Source: Paracoccus pantotrophus (GTDB lineage: Bacteria; Pseudomonadota; Alphaproteobacteria; Rhodobacterales; Rhodobacteraceae). Taken from it: DNA of 64,000 nt. Position 1 is the stretch's first letter; each line of letters starts with the position of its first letter. The DNA lies in NCBI RefSeq assembly GCF_008824185.1, contig NZ_CP044426.1:1186501-1250500 (forward strand), in the 5' to 3' direction. Below the pieces are notes generated by a model. The model was not told where the DNA came from. It saw only the letters and a program-made list of their open reading frames with translations, and searched no databases. Shown piece by piece: positions 16,096 to 24,266 of the stretch. A program made the translations under genes and the position numbers.

Positions 16096-17586
16096 ATGAA
16101 CCTGGCCGAACATGTGCTCAGCGCGGGGCTGGCTACGCCGGACAGGCTGGCCATGTCGGTGCTGGGCCTCAGCCGCGCCGACCGCTGGTCGCATGCCCGG
16201 CTGCGCCAGGCGGTGCTGGGCACCGCCACCGGCCTGCTGCAATCCGGCCTCGTCCCCGGCGACCGGCTGCTGATGCGGCTGGGCAACGATCCTGGCTTTC
16301 CCGTGACCTATCTCGGCGCCATCGCCGCCGGCATCGTCCCGGTCCCGACCTCGCCCATGCTGACCGCGCCCGAGATCACCCGCATCGCCGCCGCGATCCG
16401 GCCGGCCATGGTGATCGCCGCCCCGGACCTCACCCTGCCCGACCACCCGGCGCCGGTGCTGCCCGCGGCGAGGCTTGCCGATTTCGCCGCCCTGCCGCCG
16501 GCCGGCTTCGCGCAACGCGATCCCGGCGACCTGGCCTATATCGTCTTCACCTCGGGCACCTCCGGCCAGCCGCGCGCCGTCTGCCACGCGCATCGCGCCA
16601 TCCTCGCCCGCCGGATGATGTTCCAGGGCTGGTACGGGCTGACCGCGCAGGACCGGCTGCTGCATGCCGGCGCCTTCAACTGGACCTTCACCCTCGGCAC
16701 CGGGCTCATGGATCCCTGGACCCTCGGCGCCACGGCGCTGATCCCGGCCCAGGGCGTCGCACCCGAACAGATCCCGCTGATCGCCAGCCGCCACGGCGCC
16801 ACCATCCTTGCCGCGGCGCCCGGCGTCTTTCGCCGCATGCTGCGCGCCGACTGGAAGCCCTGGGCCGGGCTGCGCCACGGGCTGACCGCCGGCGAAAGGC
16901 TCGATCCCGGCCTGCGCCGCGCCTGGCAGGCGCGCACCGGCACCGACCTGCACGAGGCCATGGGCATGTCGGAATGCTCGACCTTCCTGTCCGGCAGCCC
17001 CACGCGCCCCGCGCCAGAGGGCACGGCCGGTTTTCCCCAGCCCGGCCGCCGCATCGCCATCCTGGACGACAGCGGCGCCGAAGCCCCGCCCGGCGCCACC
17101 GGCATCCTGGCCGTCCACCGCTCGGATCCCGGCCTGTTTCTGGGCTATCTCGACCAGCCCGAGGAGACCGCCGTCCGTTTCCGCGGCGACTGGTTCCTGA
17201 CCGGCGACCTGGCCGAAGTCGCGCCCGATGGCGCGATCCGCATCCTGGGCCGGGACGACGACATGATGAATGCCGGCGGCTTTCGCGTCGCGCCGGGCGA
17301 GGTCGAGGACGCGCTGGCCCAGGTCTCCGGCATCGGCGAGGTTGCCGCGGCGGAATTGCCGGTCGGCCCCGGCTCCAGCATCATCGCCGCCTTCTGGACC
17401 GGTCCCGCCGACGAGGCGCGTCTGCGCGAAGCCGCCAGCAGCGGCCTTGCGCGCTACAAGCAGCCGCGCGAATACATCCACCTGCCCGCCCTGCCCCGCA
17501 CGCCGACGGGCAAGATCAACCGCCGCGCCCTGCGCGACCTCCATTCGCGCACACGGCACGACACCCATAGCAAGGACCAGCCATGA
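16096..17586 (+). CDS. AMP-dependent acyl-CoA synthetase/ligase (benzoate-CoA ligase-like)
   Basis: This 496-residue ANL-superfamily enzyme activates a carboxylic acid with ATP and transfers it to CoA. The P-loop-like motif FTSGTSGQPRAVCHAH is intact, as are the A5-type motif EAMGMSEC and the A7/A8 hinge region FLTGDLAEVAPDGAIRILGRDDD; the C-terminal lysine lies in PTGKINRR. The short length and the EAMGMSE motif are closer to benzoate/short-chain CoA ligases than to long-chain FadD. Its stop overlaps the start of the next gene by 4 bp (ATGA), so the two are co-translated. The substrate cannot be read from the sequence. Confidence 0.88.
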   Translation: MNLAEHVLSAGLATPDRLAMSVLGLSRADRWSHARLRQAVLGTATGLLQSGLVPGDRLLMRLGNDPGFPVTYLGAIAAGIVPVPTSPMLTAPEITRIAAAIRPAMVIAAPDLTLPDHPAPVLPAARLADFAALPPAGFAQRDPGDLAYIVFTSGTSGQPRAVCHAHRAILARRMMFQGWYGLTAQDRLLHAGAFNWTFTLGTGLMDPWTLGATALIPAQGVAPEQIPLIASRHGATILAAAPGVFRRMLRADWKPWAGLRHGLTAGERLDPGLRRAWQARTGTDLHEAMGMSECSTFLSGSPTRPAPEGTAGFPQPGRRIAILDDSGAEAPPGATGILAVHRSDPGLFLGYLDQPEETAVRFRGDWFLTGDLAEVAPDGAIRILGRDDDMMNAGGFRVAPGEVEDALAQVSGIGEVAAAELPVGPGSSIIAAFWTGPADEARLREAASSGLARYKQPREYIHLPALPRTPTGKINRRALRDLHSRTRHDTHSKDQP

Positions 17587-18242
17587 CCGAACCCCTTCCC
17601 GGCCAAGTCCGCCTCGACATCTTCGCCGACCCCGTCTGCCCCTGGTGCCTGATCGGCAAGGCCGAACTGGACCGGGCGCTGGAAAGCCGCCCCGACCATC
17701 CCTTTGCGATCACCTGGCAGCCCTTTCGCCTCGACCCGCAGATGCCGCGGGCGGGAATGGATTACGTCGCCTACATGAAGATGAAATTTACCGACGAGAA
17801 GGGCATCATCGCCGCCATGAAGCCGGTGATGGAGGCCAGCGAGCGGCTGGGCCTGTGGATCAATCCCTCGCTGATCGAGCGGGTGCCGAACACGCTCGAC
17901 GCCCACCGCCTGCTGCATTGGGCCGCGCTGGAAGGGGTGCAGACCCCGGTCATGGCGGCACTGATGCGGGCGCATTGGCGCGAGGGCAGGAACATCTCGA
18001 ACCCGGACGTGCTGGCGGCGATCGGCGAAGGCGCGGGGATGGAGGGGGCGATGATCCACCGGCTGCTCGCGTCGGATGCCGATGCCGATACGGTGCAGAC
18101 GCGCGAGTTCCATGCAAGGCAGCGCGGCGTGAACTCGGTCCCGACCTTCATCGTCGCCGATGCCCATGTGGTGACAGGCGCCCAGCCCGCCGATCTGTGG
18201 CTGCGGGTGATCGACGAGTTGGCGGGCACGCAGCACCAATAG
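17583..18242 (+). CDS. DsbA-family oxidoreductase (FrnE-like)
   Basis: This 219-residue protein has a thioredoxin fold with a large helical insertion. The N-terminal redox motif CPWC lies in DIFADPVCPWCLIGKAELD, and a cis-proline segment GVNSVPTFIV is near residue 185. No signal peptide is present, so it is cytoplasmic, as expected for FrnE-type relatives of DsbA, which act as disulfide isomerases or in polyketide and aromatic metabolism. The ATGA overlap with the acyl-CoA ligase gene indicates one operon, but I cannot name a common pathway. Confidence 0.9.
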   Translation: MTEPLPGQVRLDIFADPVCPWCLIGKAELDRALESRPDHPFAITWQPFRLDPQMPRAGMDYVAYMKMKFTDEKGIIAAMKPVMEASERLGLWINPSLIERVPNTLDAHRLLHWAALEGVQTPVMAALMRAHWREGRNISNPDVLAAIGEGAGMEGAMIHRLLASDADADTVQTREFHARQRGVNSVPTFIVADAHVVTGAQPADLWLRVIDELAGTQHQ

Positions 18243-18395
18243 GTTGCGCAGATACGCACAGCCGCCGCAATATCTGGAAATCGGCGCCGGTTTCGTCTAT
18301 ATTTCATTCTCTCACCCTTTCCGACTGGAACCGGGCGCGCGCGGCTGTATAAGACCCGCTCGCCAATTTCCGACCACGAACCAAGGACACCCGCC

Positions 18396-20660
18396 ATGAG
18401 CCGATTCTCTGCCCCTATCGCCGAACAGATCTGGGACATGAAATATCGGCTCAAGGATGGCGCCGGCCAGCCGATCGACCTGTCGGTCGAGGATAGCTGG
18501 CGCCGCGTCGCCCGCGACCTTGCCCGCGTCGAGAAGGAGCCGGCGCTGTGGGAGGACCGCTTCTATGCCGCGCTCGAGGATTTCAAATTCCTGCCCGCCG
18601 GCCGCATCCTGGCCGGCGCCGGCACCGGGCGCGAGGTGACGCTGTTCAACTGCTTCGTCATGGGCACCATTCCCGACAGCATGGGCGGCATCTTCGACAT
18701 GCTCAAGGAAGCCGCGCTGACCATGCAGCAGGGCGGCGGCATCGGCTATGACTTCAGCACCATCCGCCCGCGCGGCGCCGAGGTGAAGGGCGTGGCCGCC
18801 GATGCCTCGGGGCCGCTCAGCTTCATGGATGTCTGGGACGCCATGTGCCGCACCATCATGTCGGCGGGCAGTCGCCGCGGCGCGATGATGGCGACGATGC
18901 GCTGCGACCATCCCGACATCGAAGCCTTCATCGAGGCCAAGCAGGACAGCGCCCGGCTGCGCATGTTCAACCTGTCGGTGCTGGTCACCGATGCCTTCAT
19001 GCAGGCGGTCAAGGCCGACGGCCCATGGGATCTGCAATTCGACGGCAAGATCTATCACACCGTGCGGGCGCGCGACCTGTGGAACCGCATCATGCGCGCG
19101 ACCTATGACTATGCCGAGCCGGGCGTGATCTTCATCGACCGCATCAACCAGCAGAACAATCTGAACTATGCCGAGACCATCGCGGCGACGAACCCCTGCG
19201 GCGAACAGCCCCTGCCGCCCTATGGCGCCTGCCTCCTGGGCTCGGTCAACCTGGCCCGGCTGGTCGAGGCGCCCTTTACCGCCGATGCGCGCCTGAACCC
19301 CGAGGCGCTGGACGAGCTGGTCCGCACCGCGGTGCGGATGATGGACAACGTGGTCGATGCCTCGAAATTCCCGCTGCCGCAGCAGGCGGCCGAGGCGCAG
19401 GCCAAGCGCCGCATCGGGCTGGGCGTCACCGGGCTTGCCGATGCGCTGCTGATGCTGGGCCTGCGCTATGGCGCGGCGGATGCGGTCGAGCAGACGCGGG
19501 CTTGGATGAAGGCCATCGCGCGCTCGGCCTATCTGGCCTCGGTGGATCTGGCCCGCGAAAAGGGCGCCTTCCCGCTGTTCGACGCCAAGAAATACCTGGC
19601 CTCGGGCTTCATGCGCCGGATGGATGCGGATCTGCGCGAGGCGGTCAAGCAGCACGGCATCCGCAACGCGCTGCTGACCTCCATCGCGCCGACCGGGACG
19701 ATCAGCCTTTACGCCGGCAATGTCAGCTCGGGGATCGAGCCGGTCTTCGCCTATGCCTATAGCCGCAAGGTGCTGCAAAAGGACGGCTCGCGCACCGAGG
19801 AAGAGGTCGTGGACTATGCCGTGCAGATGTGGCGCGACCTTCATGGCGACGCGCCCCTGCCCGACTATTTCGTCAATGCCCAGACCCTGGCGCCGCTGGA
19901 CCATGTCGCCATGCAGGCGGCGGCGCAGGAATGGGTGGATAGTTCGATCTCCAAGACCATCAACTGCCCCGAGGACATTTCCTTCGAGGATTTCAAGGAC
20001 GTCTACCTGGCCGCCTGGGACAAGGGTTGCAAGGGCTGCACCACCTATCGCCCGAACGACGTCACCGGCTCGGTCCTGTCGGTCAGCGAAAAGGCCGAGG
20101 AGGCGCCGCAGGCCGACAAGGGCGCCGACGTGGTCTATCTGACCGAGCCCTTGGACCGGCCGGCGGCGCTGGAGGGCGCGACCTACAAGCTGAAATTCCC
20201 CGGCAGCGAGCACGCAATCTACATCACCATCAACGACATCGTGCAGGGCGGGCATCGCCGGCCGTTCGAGGTGTTCATCAACTCGAAGAACATGGAGCAT
20301 TTCGCCTGGACGGTGGCGCTGACGCGGATGATCTCGGCCGTGTTCCGGCGCGGCGGCGACGTGAGTTTCGTGGTCGAGGAGTTGAAGGCGGTCTTCGACC
20401 CGCGCGGCGGCGCCTGGATCGAGGGGCGCTACGTGCCCTCGATCCTCGCCGCCATCGGCGGGGTGATCGAGCGGCACATGATCGCCACCGGCTTCCTGGC
20501 CGGTGAGGGCATGGCGCTGAAATCCGACCCCCAGGCCGAGGTCATGGCGGTGGGCGAACGCCCGCGCGGCCCGGCCTGCCCGGCCTGCGGCCAATACGGC
20601 ATGCGCATGATCGAGGGCTGCATGACCTGCCCCTCCTGCGGCCATTCGAAATGCGGCTGA
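18396..20660 (+). CDS. nrdJ: Adenosylcobalamin-dependent ribonucleotide reductase (class II), short form
   Basis: This 754-residue enzyme reduces ribonucleotides to deoxyribonucleotides using vitamin B12 and needs neither oxygen nor a second radical subunit. The catalytic barrel shows the first redox cysteine in LFNCFVMG, the QQGGGIGYDFS loop, the thiyl-radical cysteine in NPCGEQPLPPYGACLLGS and the APTGTISLYAGN phosphate-binding motif. The C-terminus carries a four-cysteine cluster (CPACGQYG, then CMTCPSCGHSKCG) including the redox-shuttle pair. A second class II enzyme of very different size is at 39964-43581. The ATG at 18396 gives the conserved start. No riboswitch was recognised in the 153-bp leader. 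Confidence 0.95.
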   Translation: MSRFSAPIAEQIWDMKYRLKDGAGQPIDLSVEDSWRRVARDLARVEKEPALWEDRFYAALEDFKFLPAGRILAGAGTGREVTLFNCFVMGTIPDSMGGIFDMLKEAALTMQQGGGIGYDFSTIRPRGAEVKGVAADASGPLSFMDVWDAMCRTIMSAGSRRGAMMATMRCDHPDIEAFIEAKQDSARLRMFNLSVLVTDAFMQAVKADGPWDLQFDGKIYHTVRARDLWNRIMRATYDYAEPGVIFIDRINQQNNLNYAETIAATNPCGEQPLPPYGACLLGSVNLARLVEAPFTADARLNPEALDELVRTAVRMMDNVVDASKFPLPQQAAEAQAKRRIGLGVTGLADALLMLGLRYGAADAVEQTRAWMKAIARSAYLASVDLAREKGAFPLFDAKKYLASGFMRRMDADLREAVKQHGIRNALLTSIAPTGTISLYAGNVSSGIEPVFAYAYSRKVLQKDGSRTEEEVVDYAVQMWRDLHGDAPLPDYFVNAQTLAPLDHVAMQAAAQEWVDSSISKTINCPEDISFEDFKDVYLAAWDKGCKGCTTYRPNDVTGSVLSVSEKAEEAPQADKGADVVYLTEPLDRPAALEGATYKLKFPGSEHAIYITINDIVQGGHRRPFEVFINSKNMEHFAWTVALTRMISAVFRRGGDVSFVVEELKAVFDPRGGAWIEGRYVPSILAAIGGVIERHMIATGFLAGEGMALKSDPQAEVMAVGERPRGPACPACGQYGMRMIEGCMTCPSCGHSKCG

Positions 20661-20744
20661 CCGGTGCGGCACACTGTGCGGCCATGCATAAAATACCCCT
20701 TGCCAGGTATTCTTGACCCTTCCTGCAAGCACAAAATGACTCCC

Positions 20745-20768
20745 GGGAAATCCAAGTTTGGATTTCCC
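20745..20768. repeat. Perfect 11-bp inverted repeat
   Basis: GGGAAATCCAA (20745-20755) and TTGGATTTCCC (20758-20768) are exact complements separated by GT. The repeat lies 84 bp after nrdJ, at the left border of the decay zone. It could be a factor-independent terminator lacking a T-run, an operator, or an old mobile-element end. Confidence 0.5.
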
Positions 20769-20941
20769 ATTTAAAATCAAATCAATACTGAATAACCTGC
20801 CTACGGCTCCTGCCGCCGTTTCAGGCATCGCTGATACGGCCCAGCCCCCGTTGACGAAGCAGCCATCGCCGAAGATGGTCGCAACATGTCCTCTGGGGCT
20901 GGCGGTTAGGCAACGCCCCCGTCCGCCCGGCTCTCAGTCGT

Positions 20942-21190
20942 TTCCACTCTCTCCGGGACAGCGCCACCGTTTCCGACGCCTCGCATCCGACAGGGCGGGC
21001 GCGACCGCTCAGCGTCTATCGGTTCTGGCGCGACCTCGGCCATGCCATCGGCGCCTTGTTCGCCGGGCGGATCGCCGACCGGTTCGGCTTCGCCGCCGCC
21101 ATCCTCGCCGTTGCCACGGTCGGCTTCCTGTCGGAAACCCTTGTCGCCCTCCTCATGCGCAAGAACCGCGACCGGCTTTCGCGCATCAGC
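20942..21190 (+). pseudogene. Remnant of an MFS transporter (C-terminal part)
   Basis: In one forward frame the sequence reads SDASHPTGRARPLSVYRFW and continues RDLGHAIGALFAGRIADRFG, then FAAAILAVATVGFLSETLV. This is the conserved loop-and-helix pattern (YRFWRDLGYAIGAL in intact relatives) of the last part of a 12-helix MFS exporter. No start codon, N-terminal half or sensible C-terminus is present, and the sequence before 20940 is unrelated. It is a broken piece left by deletion. Confidence 0.6.
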
Positions 21191-21244
21191 CGGGACACGG
21201 GGCAAGCCGGCGGGGCTGGCCTGGCGCGGCAGGCCGGCCGGCAT

Positions 21245-21400
21245 CGCGCTATTTCACGCCGCGCACCACCGCCTGCACGGCAAAGACCGCAGCGCGGGTC
21301 CAGCCCGATCACCGCGTCGAGATCCTCGGCCGAGCGGGCGCAAAGCGTCACCGCCGCCCCGGCCGAGGCCAGCGCTTGCCGGCCGGCTCGAAGCTTGCCG
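21245..21400 (-). pseudogene. Possible remnant of a short-chain dehydrogenase or other enzyme
   Basis: On the minus strand a short open segment reads GRQALASAGAAVTLCARSAE and DLDAVIGLDPR, which looks like the beta-2 region of a short-chain dehydrogenase. After a one-base shift it continues AAVFAVQAVVRGVK and stops. The segment lies directly downstream of the HpsN-like gene. It is too short to identify with confidence. Confidence 0.3.
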
Positions 21401-21403
21401 CGA

Positions 21404-22714
21404 TCATTCCACCGCCGTCCCATAGGCGACATCCGTGCCGCCATAGCGCCGGACGCGGATATTGGCCTGCTCGGCATGGCCGACAAAGCCCTCGAGCATG
21501 CATAGCCGCGAGCAATAGGCGCCGATCCCGGCCGCCGCCGCATCGGTGGTGATGCGCTGGTAGCTATGGGTCTTGAGGAACTTGCCGACCCACAACCCGC
21601 CGGTATAGCGTCCCGCCTTCCTGGTCGGCAGGGTGTGGTTGGTGCCGATGACCTTGTCGCCATTGGCGACATTGGTGCGCGGCCCCAGGAACAGCGCGCC
21701 ATAGCAGGTCATCTTCTCAAGATACCAGTCGTCGCGATCCGTCATCACCTGCACATGCTCCGAGGCGATATCATTCGCCACCGCCAGCATCTCGTCATGG
21801 CTGTCGCACAGGATCACCTCGCCATAGTCGCGCCAGCTGGCGGCGGCGGTCTCGGCGGTGGGCAGGATCTTCAGCAGGCGCTCGATCTCGGCCAGCGTGT
21901 CCTCGGCCAGGCGGCGCGAATTCGTCACCAGCACCGCCGGGCTGTTATAGCCATGCTCGGCCTGGCCCAAGAGATCGGTGGCGCAAAGCTCGGCATCGAC
22001 GGTCTCGTCGGCGATCACCATGGTCTCGGTCGGCCCGGCGAACAGATCGATGCCGACCCGGCCGTAAAGCTGCCGCTTGGCCTCGGCCACGAAGGCATTG
22101 CCGGGCCCGACCAGCATATGCACCGGCGCCATGCTCTCGGTCCCCAGCGCCATGGCGCCGATGGCCTGGATGCCGCCCAGCACATGGATTTCATGCGCGC
22201 CGCCCAGATGCATGGCCGCGATCACCGCCGGGTTCGGCTTGCCCTTGAAGGGCGGCGTGCAGGCGACGATGCGCGGCACCCCGGCGACGCTGGCCGTGGC
22301 GACCGACATATGCGCCGAGGCCACCATGGGGAACTTGCCCCCCGGCACATAGCAGCCCACGGATTGCACGGGGATATTCTTGTGGCCCAGGATCACGCCC
22401 GGCAGCGTCTCGACCTCGATATCCAGCATCGAGTCGCGCTGCGCCTGGGCGAATTTCCGCACCTGCTCTTGCGCGAAGCGGATATCCTCCAGCTCGCGCG
22501 GGCTGAGCTGGGCGATCAGCGCCTCGATCTCGGCCTGCGACAGGCGGAAGCTGGCGGGCGCATAGCCGTCGAATTTCTCGCTCAGCTCGCGGACGGCGGC
22601 GTCGCCGCGCGTCTCGATATCCTTCAGCGTGGCCTCGACCACGGCGCGGGTGCGGGCGTCGTCCTGGCTTTTCTCGGCCTCGGGCTTGCCGCGCTTGAGA
22701 TGGGTGATTGCCAT
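21404..22714 (-). CDS. hpsN: Histidinol dehydrogenase-family enzyme, sulfopropanediol dehydrogenase type
   Basis: This 436-residue NAD-dependent dehydrogenase belongs to the HisD family. Zinc-site and catalytic segments are present (VGCYVPGGKFPM, VGPGNAFVAEAKRQL, FAGPTETMVIAD, LLGQAEHG). However, the segment LGPRTNVANGDKVIGTNHTL and the ending TGGLWVGKFLKTHSYQRIT fit HpsN, which oxidises (R)-2,3-dihydroxypropane-1-sulfonate to sulfolactate, rather than biosynthetic HisD, which has PYTPES and a different tail. GGAGGATC precedes the ATG at 22714. It is divergent from a LacI regulator, with two similar palindromes between them. The rest of a DHPS pathway is absent here, perhaps lost in the surrounding decay. 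The exact substrate is inferred. Confidence 0.75.
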   Translation of the reverse strand: MAITHLKRGKPEAEKSQDDARTRAVVEATLKDIETRGDAAVRELSEKFDGYAPASFRLSQAEIEALIAQLSPRELEDIRFAQEQVRKFAQAQRDSMLDIEVETLPGVILGHKNIPVQSVGCYVPGGKFPMVASAHMSVATASVAGVPRIVACTPPFKGKPNPAVIAAMHLGGAHEIHVLGGIQAIGAMALGTESMAPVHMLVGPGNAFVAEAKRQLYGRVGIDLFAGPTETMVIADETVDAELCATDLLGQAEHGYNSPAVLVTNSRRLAEDTLAEIERLLKILPTAETAAASWRDYGEVILCDSHDEMLAVANDIASEHVQVMTDRDDWYLEKMTCYGALFLGPRTNVANGDKVIGTNHTLPTRKAGRYTGGLWVGKFLKTHSYQRITTDAAAAGIGAYCSRLCMLEGFVGHAEQANIRVRRYGGTDVAYGTAVE

Positions 22715-22787
22715 CGGGTGATCCTCCAAAATCCTGCGCCGACTGTTCCCGGAAGGCCGGATTCGGAACAAGAAAGACCCGCATGAC

Positions 22788-22800
22788 TGAAAATTTTTCA
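22788..22800. promoter_or_regulatory. Candidate LacI-family operator 1
   Basis: TGAAAATTTTTCA is a 13-bp near-perfect palindrome in the gap between the divergent hpsN-like and lacI-like genes. A second, similar site lies at 22854-22867. LacI-family repressors commonly use paired palindromes in such gaps. Confidence 0.45.
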
Positions 22801-22853
22801 TCCATGACCGCCAAGCATATCGCGGTTTCGGCACGATCGCGCTAGAAATGCCG

Positions 22854-22867
22854 TGAAATTTTTTGCA
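22854..22867. promoter_or_regulatory. Candidate LacI-family operator 2
   Basis: TGAAATTTTTTGCA resembles the site at 22788-22800 and ends 10 bp before the regulator's start codon, suited to self-repression. Confidence 0.4.
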
Positions 22868-22877
22868 AGGCAGGGCC

Positions 22878-23861
22878 ATGCCGAAAGTCACCGCCAAGAT
22901 GGTCGCCGATGCCGCGGGCGTGTCGCTGGCGGCGGTGTCGCGGGCATTCCGCAGCGACAGCGCGCTGGCCGAGGACAAGCGCGCCCGCATCCTGCGCGTG
23001 GCCGGGGAACTGGGCTACCTGACCCCCTCGGGCCGGACGCTCAGCCGCATCGCCACCGGCACGGTCAGCCTGGTGGCGGGCGACCTGACCAATCCCTTCT
23101 ATCCGGTGGTGCTGGAAGAGCTGTCACGGCGCCTGCACCAGCAGGGCCGCCGGCTGGTCCTGCATGCGGTGCCGCCCGGCGGCTCGGTCGATCTGGTGAT
23201 GCAGCAGGTGCTGGACTATCGCTCGGACGCGGCCATCGTCACCTCGGCGACCATGCCGTCGCGGCTGGTGCGGGAATGCCGCAAGCAGAACCTGCCGGTG
23301 GTGCTGTTCAACCGCGTGCAGCTGGATGCGCGGATGCTGGCGGTGACCTGCGACAATTACGGCGGCGGCCGGATGGCGGCCGAGCGCCTGCTGGCCCGCG
23401 GCTGCCGGCGCATCGGCCATGTCACCGGCCTGCGCGAGACCTCGACCCATCTGGAGCGGGCGCGCGGCTTTCTGGACGCGCTCGGCCAGCACGGGCTTGC
23501 GCCCGCCTGCTCGGCGCGGGGCGAGTTCTCCTATGACAGCGCCCGGCAGGCGGCGCTGTCGCTGTTGCAGGCACCCGACCGCCCCGAGGCGCTGTTCTGC
23601 GAAAACGACATCATGGCGCTGGCGGCCCTGGACGTGGCCCGTTCGCTGGGCTTGCGCATCCCTCAGGATCTGGCGGTGATCGGCTTCGACGACATCCCGC
23701 TGGCGGAATGGGGGGCCTACCGGCTGACCACGATCCGCCAGCCGGTGCGGCAGATGGTGGCCGAGGCGCTGGAGCTGATCGCACAGGTCCGCTCGGGCCA
23801 GGGCAGCGAGGGCACGATCCGCGTCCTGCCGGTGCGGCTGATCGAACGCGACAGCGCCTGA
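22878..23861 (+). CDS. LacI-family transcriptional regulator
   Basis: This 327-residue repressor has an N-terminal helix-turn-helix (TAKMVADAAGVSLAAVSRAF), a hinge helix region, and a periplasmic-binding-protein-like sensor domain (from VSLVAGDLTNPFYPVV through VIGFDDIPLAEWGAYRLTTI). The GFDDIPLA and PVRQM motifs near the end are typical of GalR/LacI proteins. The gene is divergent from the HpsN-like dehydrogenase, so it probably controls that gene in response to its substrate or a product. The start at 22878 is chosen because the HTH begins five residues later; an in-frame start at 22863 would add five residues. Confidence 0.9.
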   Translation: MPKVTAKMVADAAGVSLAAVSRAFRSDSALAEDKRARILRVAGELGYLTPSGRTLSRIATGTVSLVAGDLTNPFYPVVLEELSRRLHQQGRRLVLHAVPPGGSVDLVMQQVLDYRSDAAIVTSATMPSRLVRECRKQNLPVVLFNRVQLDARMLAVTCDNYGGGRMAAERLLARGCRRIGHVTGLRETSTHLERARGFLDALGQHGLAPACSARGEFSYDSARQAALSLLQAPDRPEALFCENDIMALAALDVARSLGLRIPQDLAVIGFDDIPLAEWGAYRLTTIRQPVRQMVAEALELIAQVRSGQGSEGTIRVLPVRLIERDSA

Positions 23862-23904
23862 ACCGGACGGAGCCGCGGGGATGGCGCGGCCTTTCCCCGG
23901 TCAG

Positions 23905-24245
23905 GCCCTTTGCAGCCGGTCCAGCCGCGGACCAGCCGGCACCCGGCCTCGGCGGCGATCATCTTTGCGTCACCGCCGGCATCCGACAGGATGAAGATCT
24001 CGGCGGTGGCCGGCAAGCTGGCCGATACCGATGGGGCCGAAGACCTGGCGCCTGGCTTCGTTCACGAAGGCATTGCCGGGGCCGACGATCCCATCCACGC
24101 CGGGCACCGTTTGGGTATCGCAGGCCATGGCCGCGATAGCCTGCGCGCCGCCAACGCGGAAGATGCGGTCGGCGCCCGACAGCCGGCTCCGACCATCATC
24201 GCCGGATGCGCGTTCGGCGGGGAACAGGCAATCACCACGCCATCG
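23905..24245 (-). pseudogene. Remnant of a second histidinol dehydrogenase-family gene
   Basis: On the minus strand, fragments in different frames match the middle of a HisD-family protein in order: CSPPNAHPA, then RIFRVGGAQAIAAMACDTQT, VDGIVGPGNAFVNEARRQVF and GPIGIGQLAG, then after a frame change TAEIFILSDAGGDAKMIAAE. Only about a quarter of the gene remains, without start or end and with at least one frameshift. It is a different paralogue from the intact gene at 21404-22714. Confidence 0.75.
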
Positions 24246-24266
24246 GCCGCACCACGCAGAAGCCCC

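Noticed and set aside
15727..17568. Very long open frame on the minus strand opposite the acyl-CoA synthetase
   Set aside because: It is a high-GC shadow: rich in Gly, Arg and Ala, without domain signatures, and opposite a gene with full motifs. The same holds for the long antisense frames at 9713-11110 (+), 13409-15202 (-), 40162-43692 (+) and 48436-51126 (-).
20758..21552. Forward ORF of about 264 codons after nrdJ
   Set aside because: Its translation is Arg/Pro-rich with no family signature, while a different frame over the same bases reads as MFS transporter remnants.
21404..22714. Biosynthetic histidinol dehydrogenase hisD
   Set aside because: The segment LGPRTNVANGDKVIGTNHTL and the WVGKFLKTHSYQRIT tail fit the HpsN branch, the gene has its own LacI regulator, and no other his genes are nearby.
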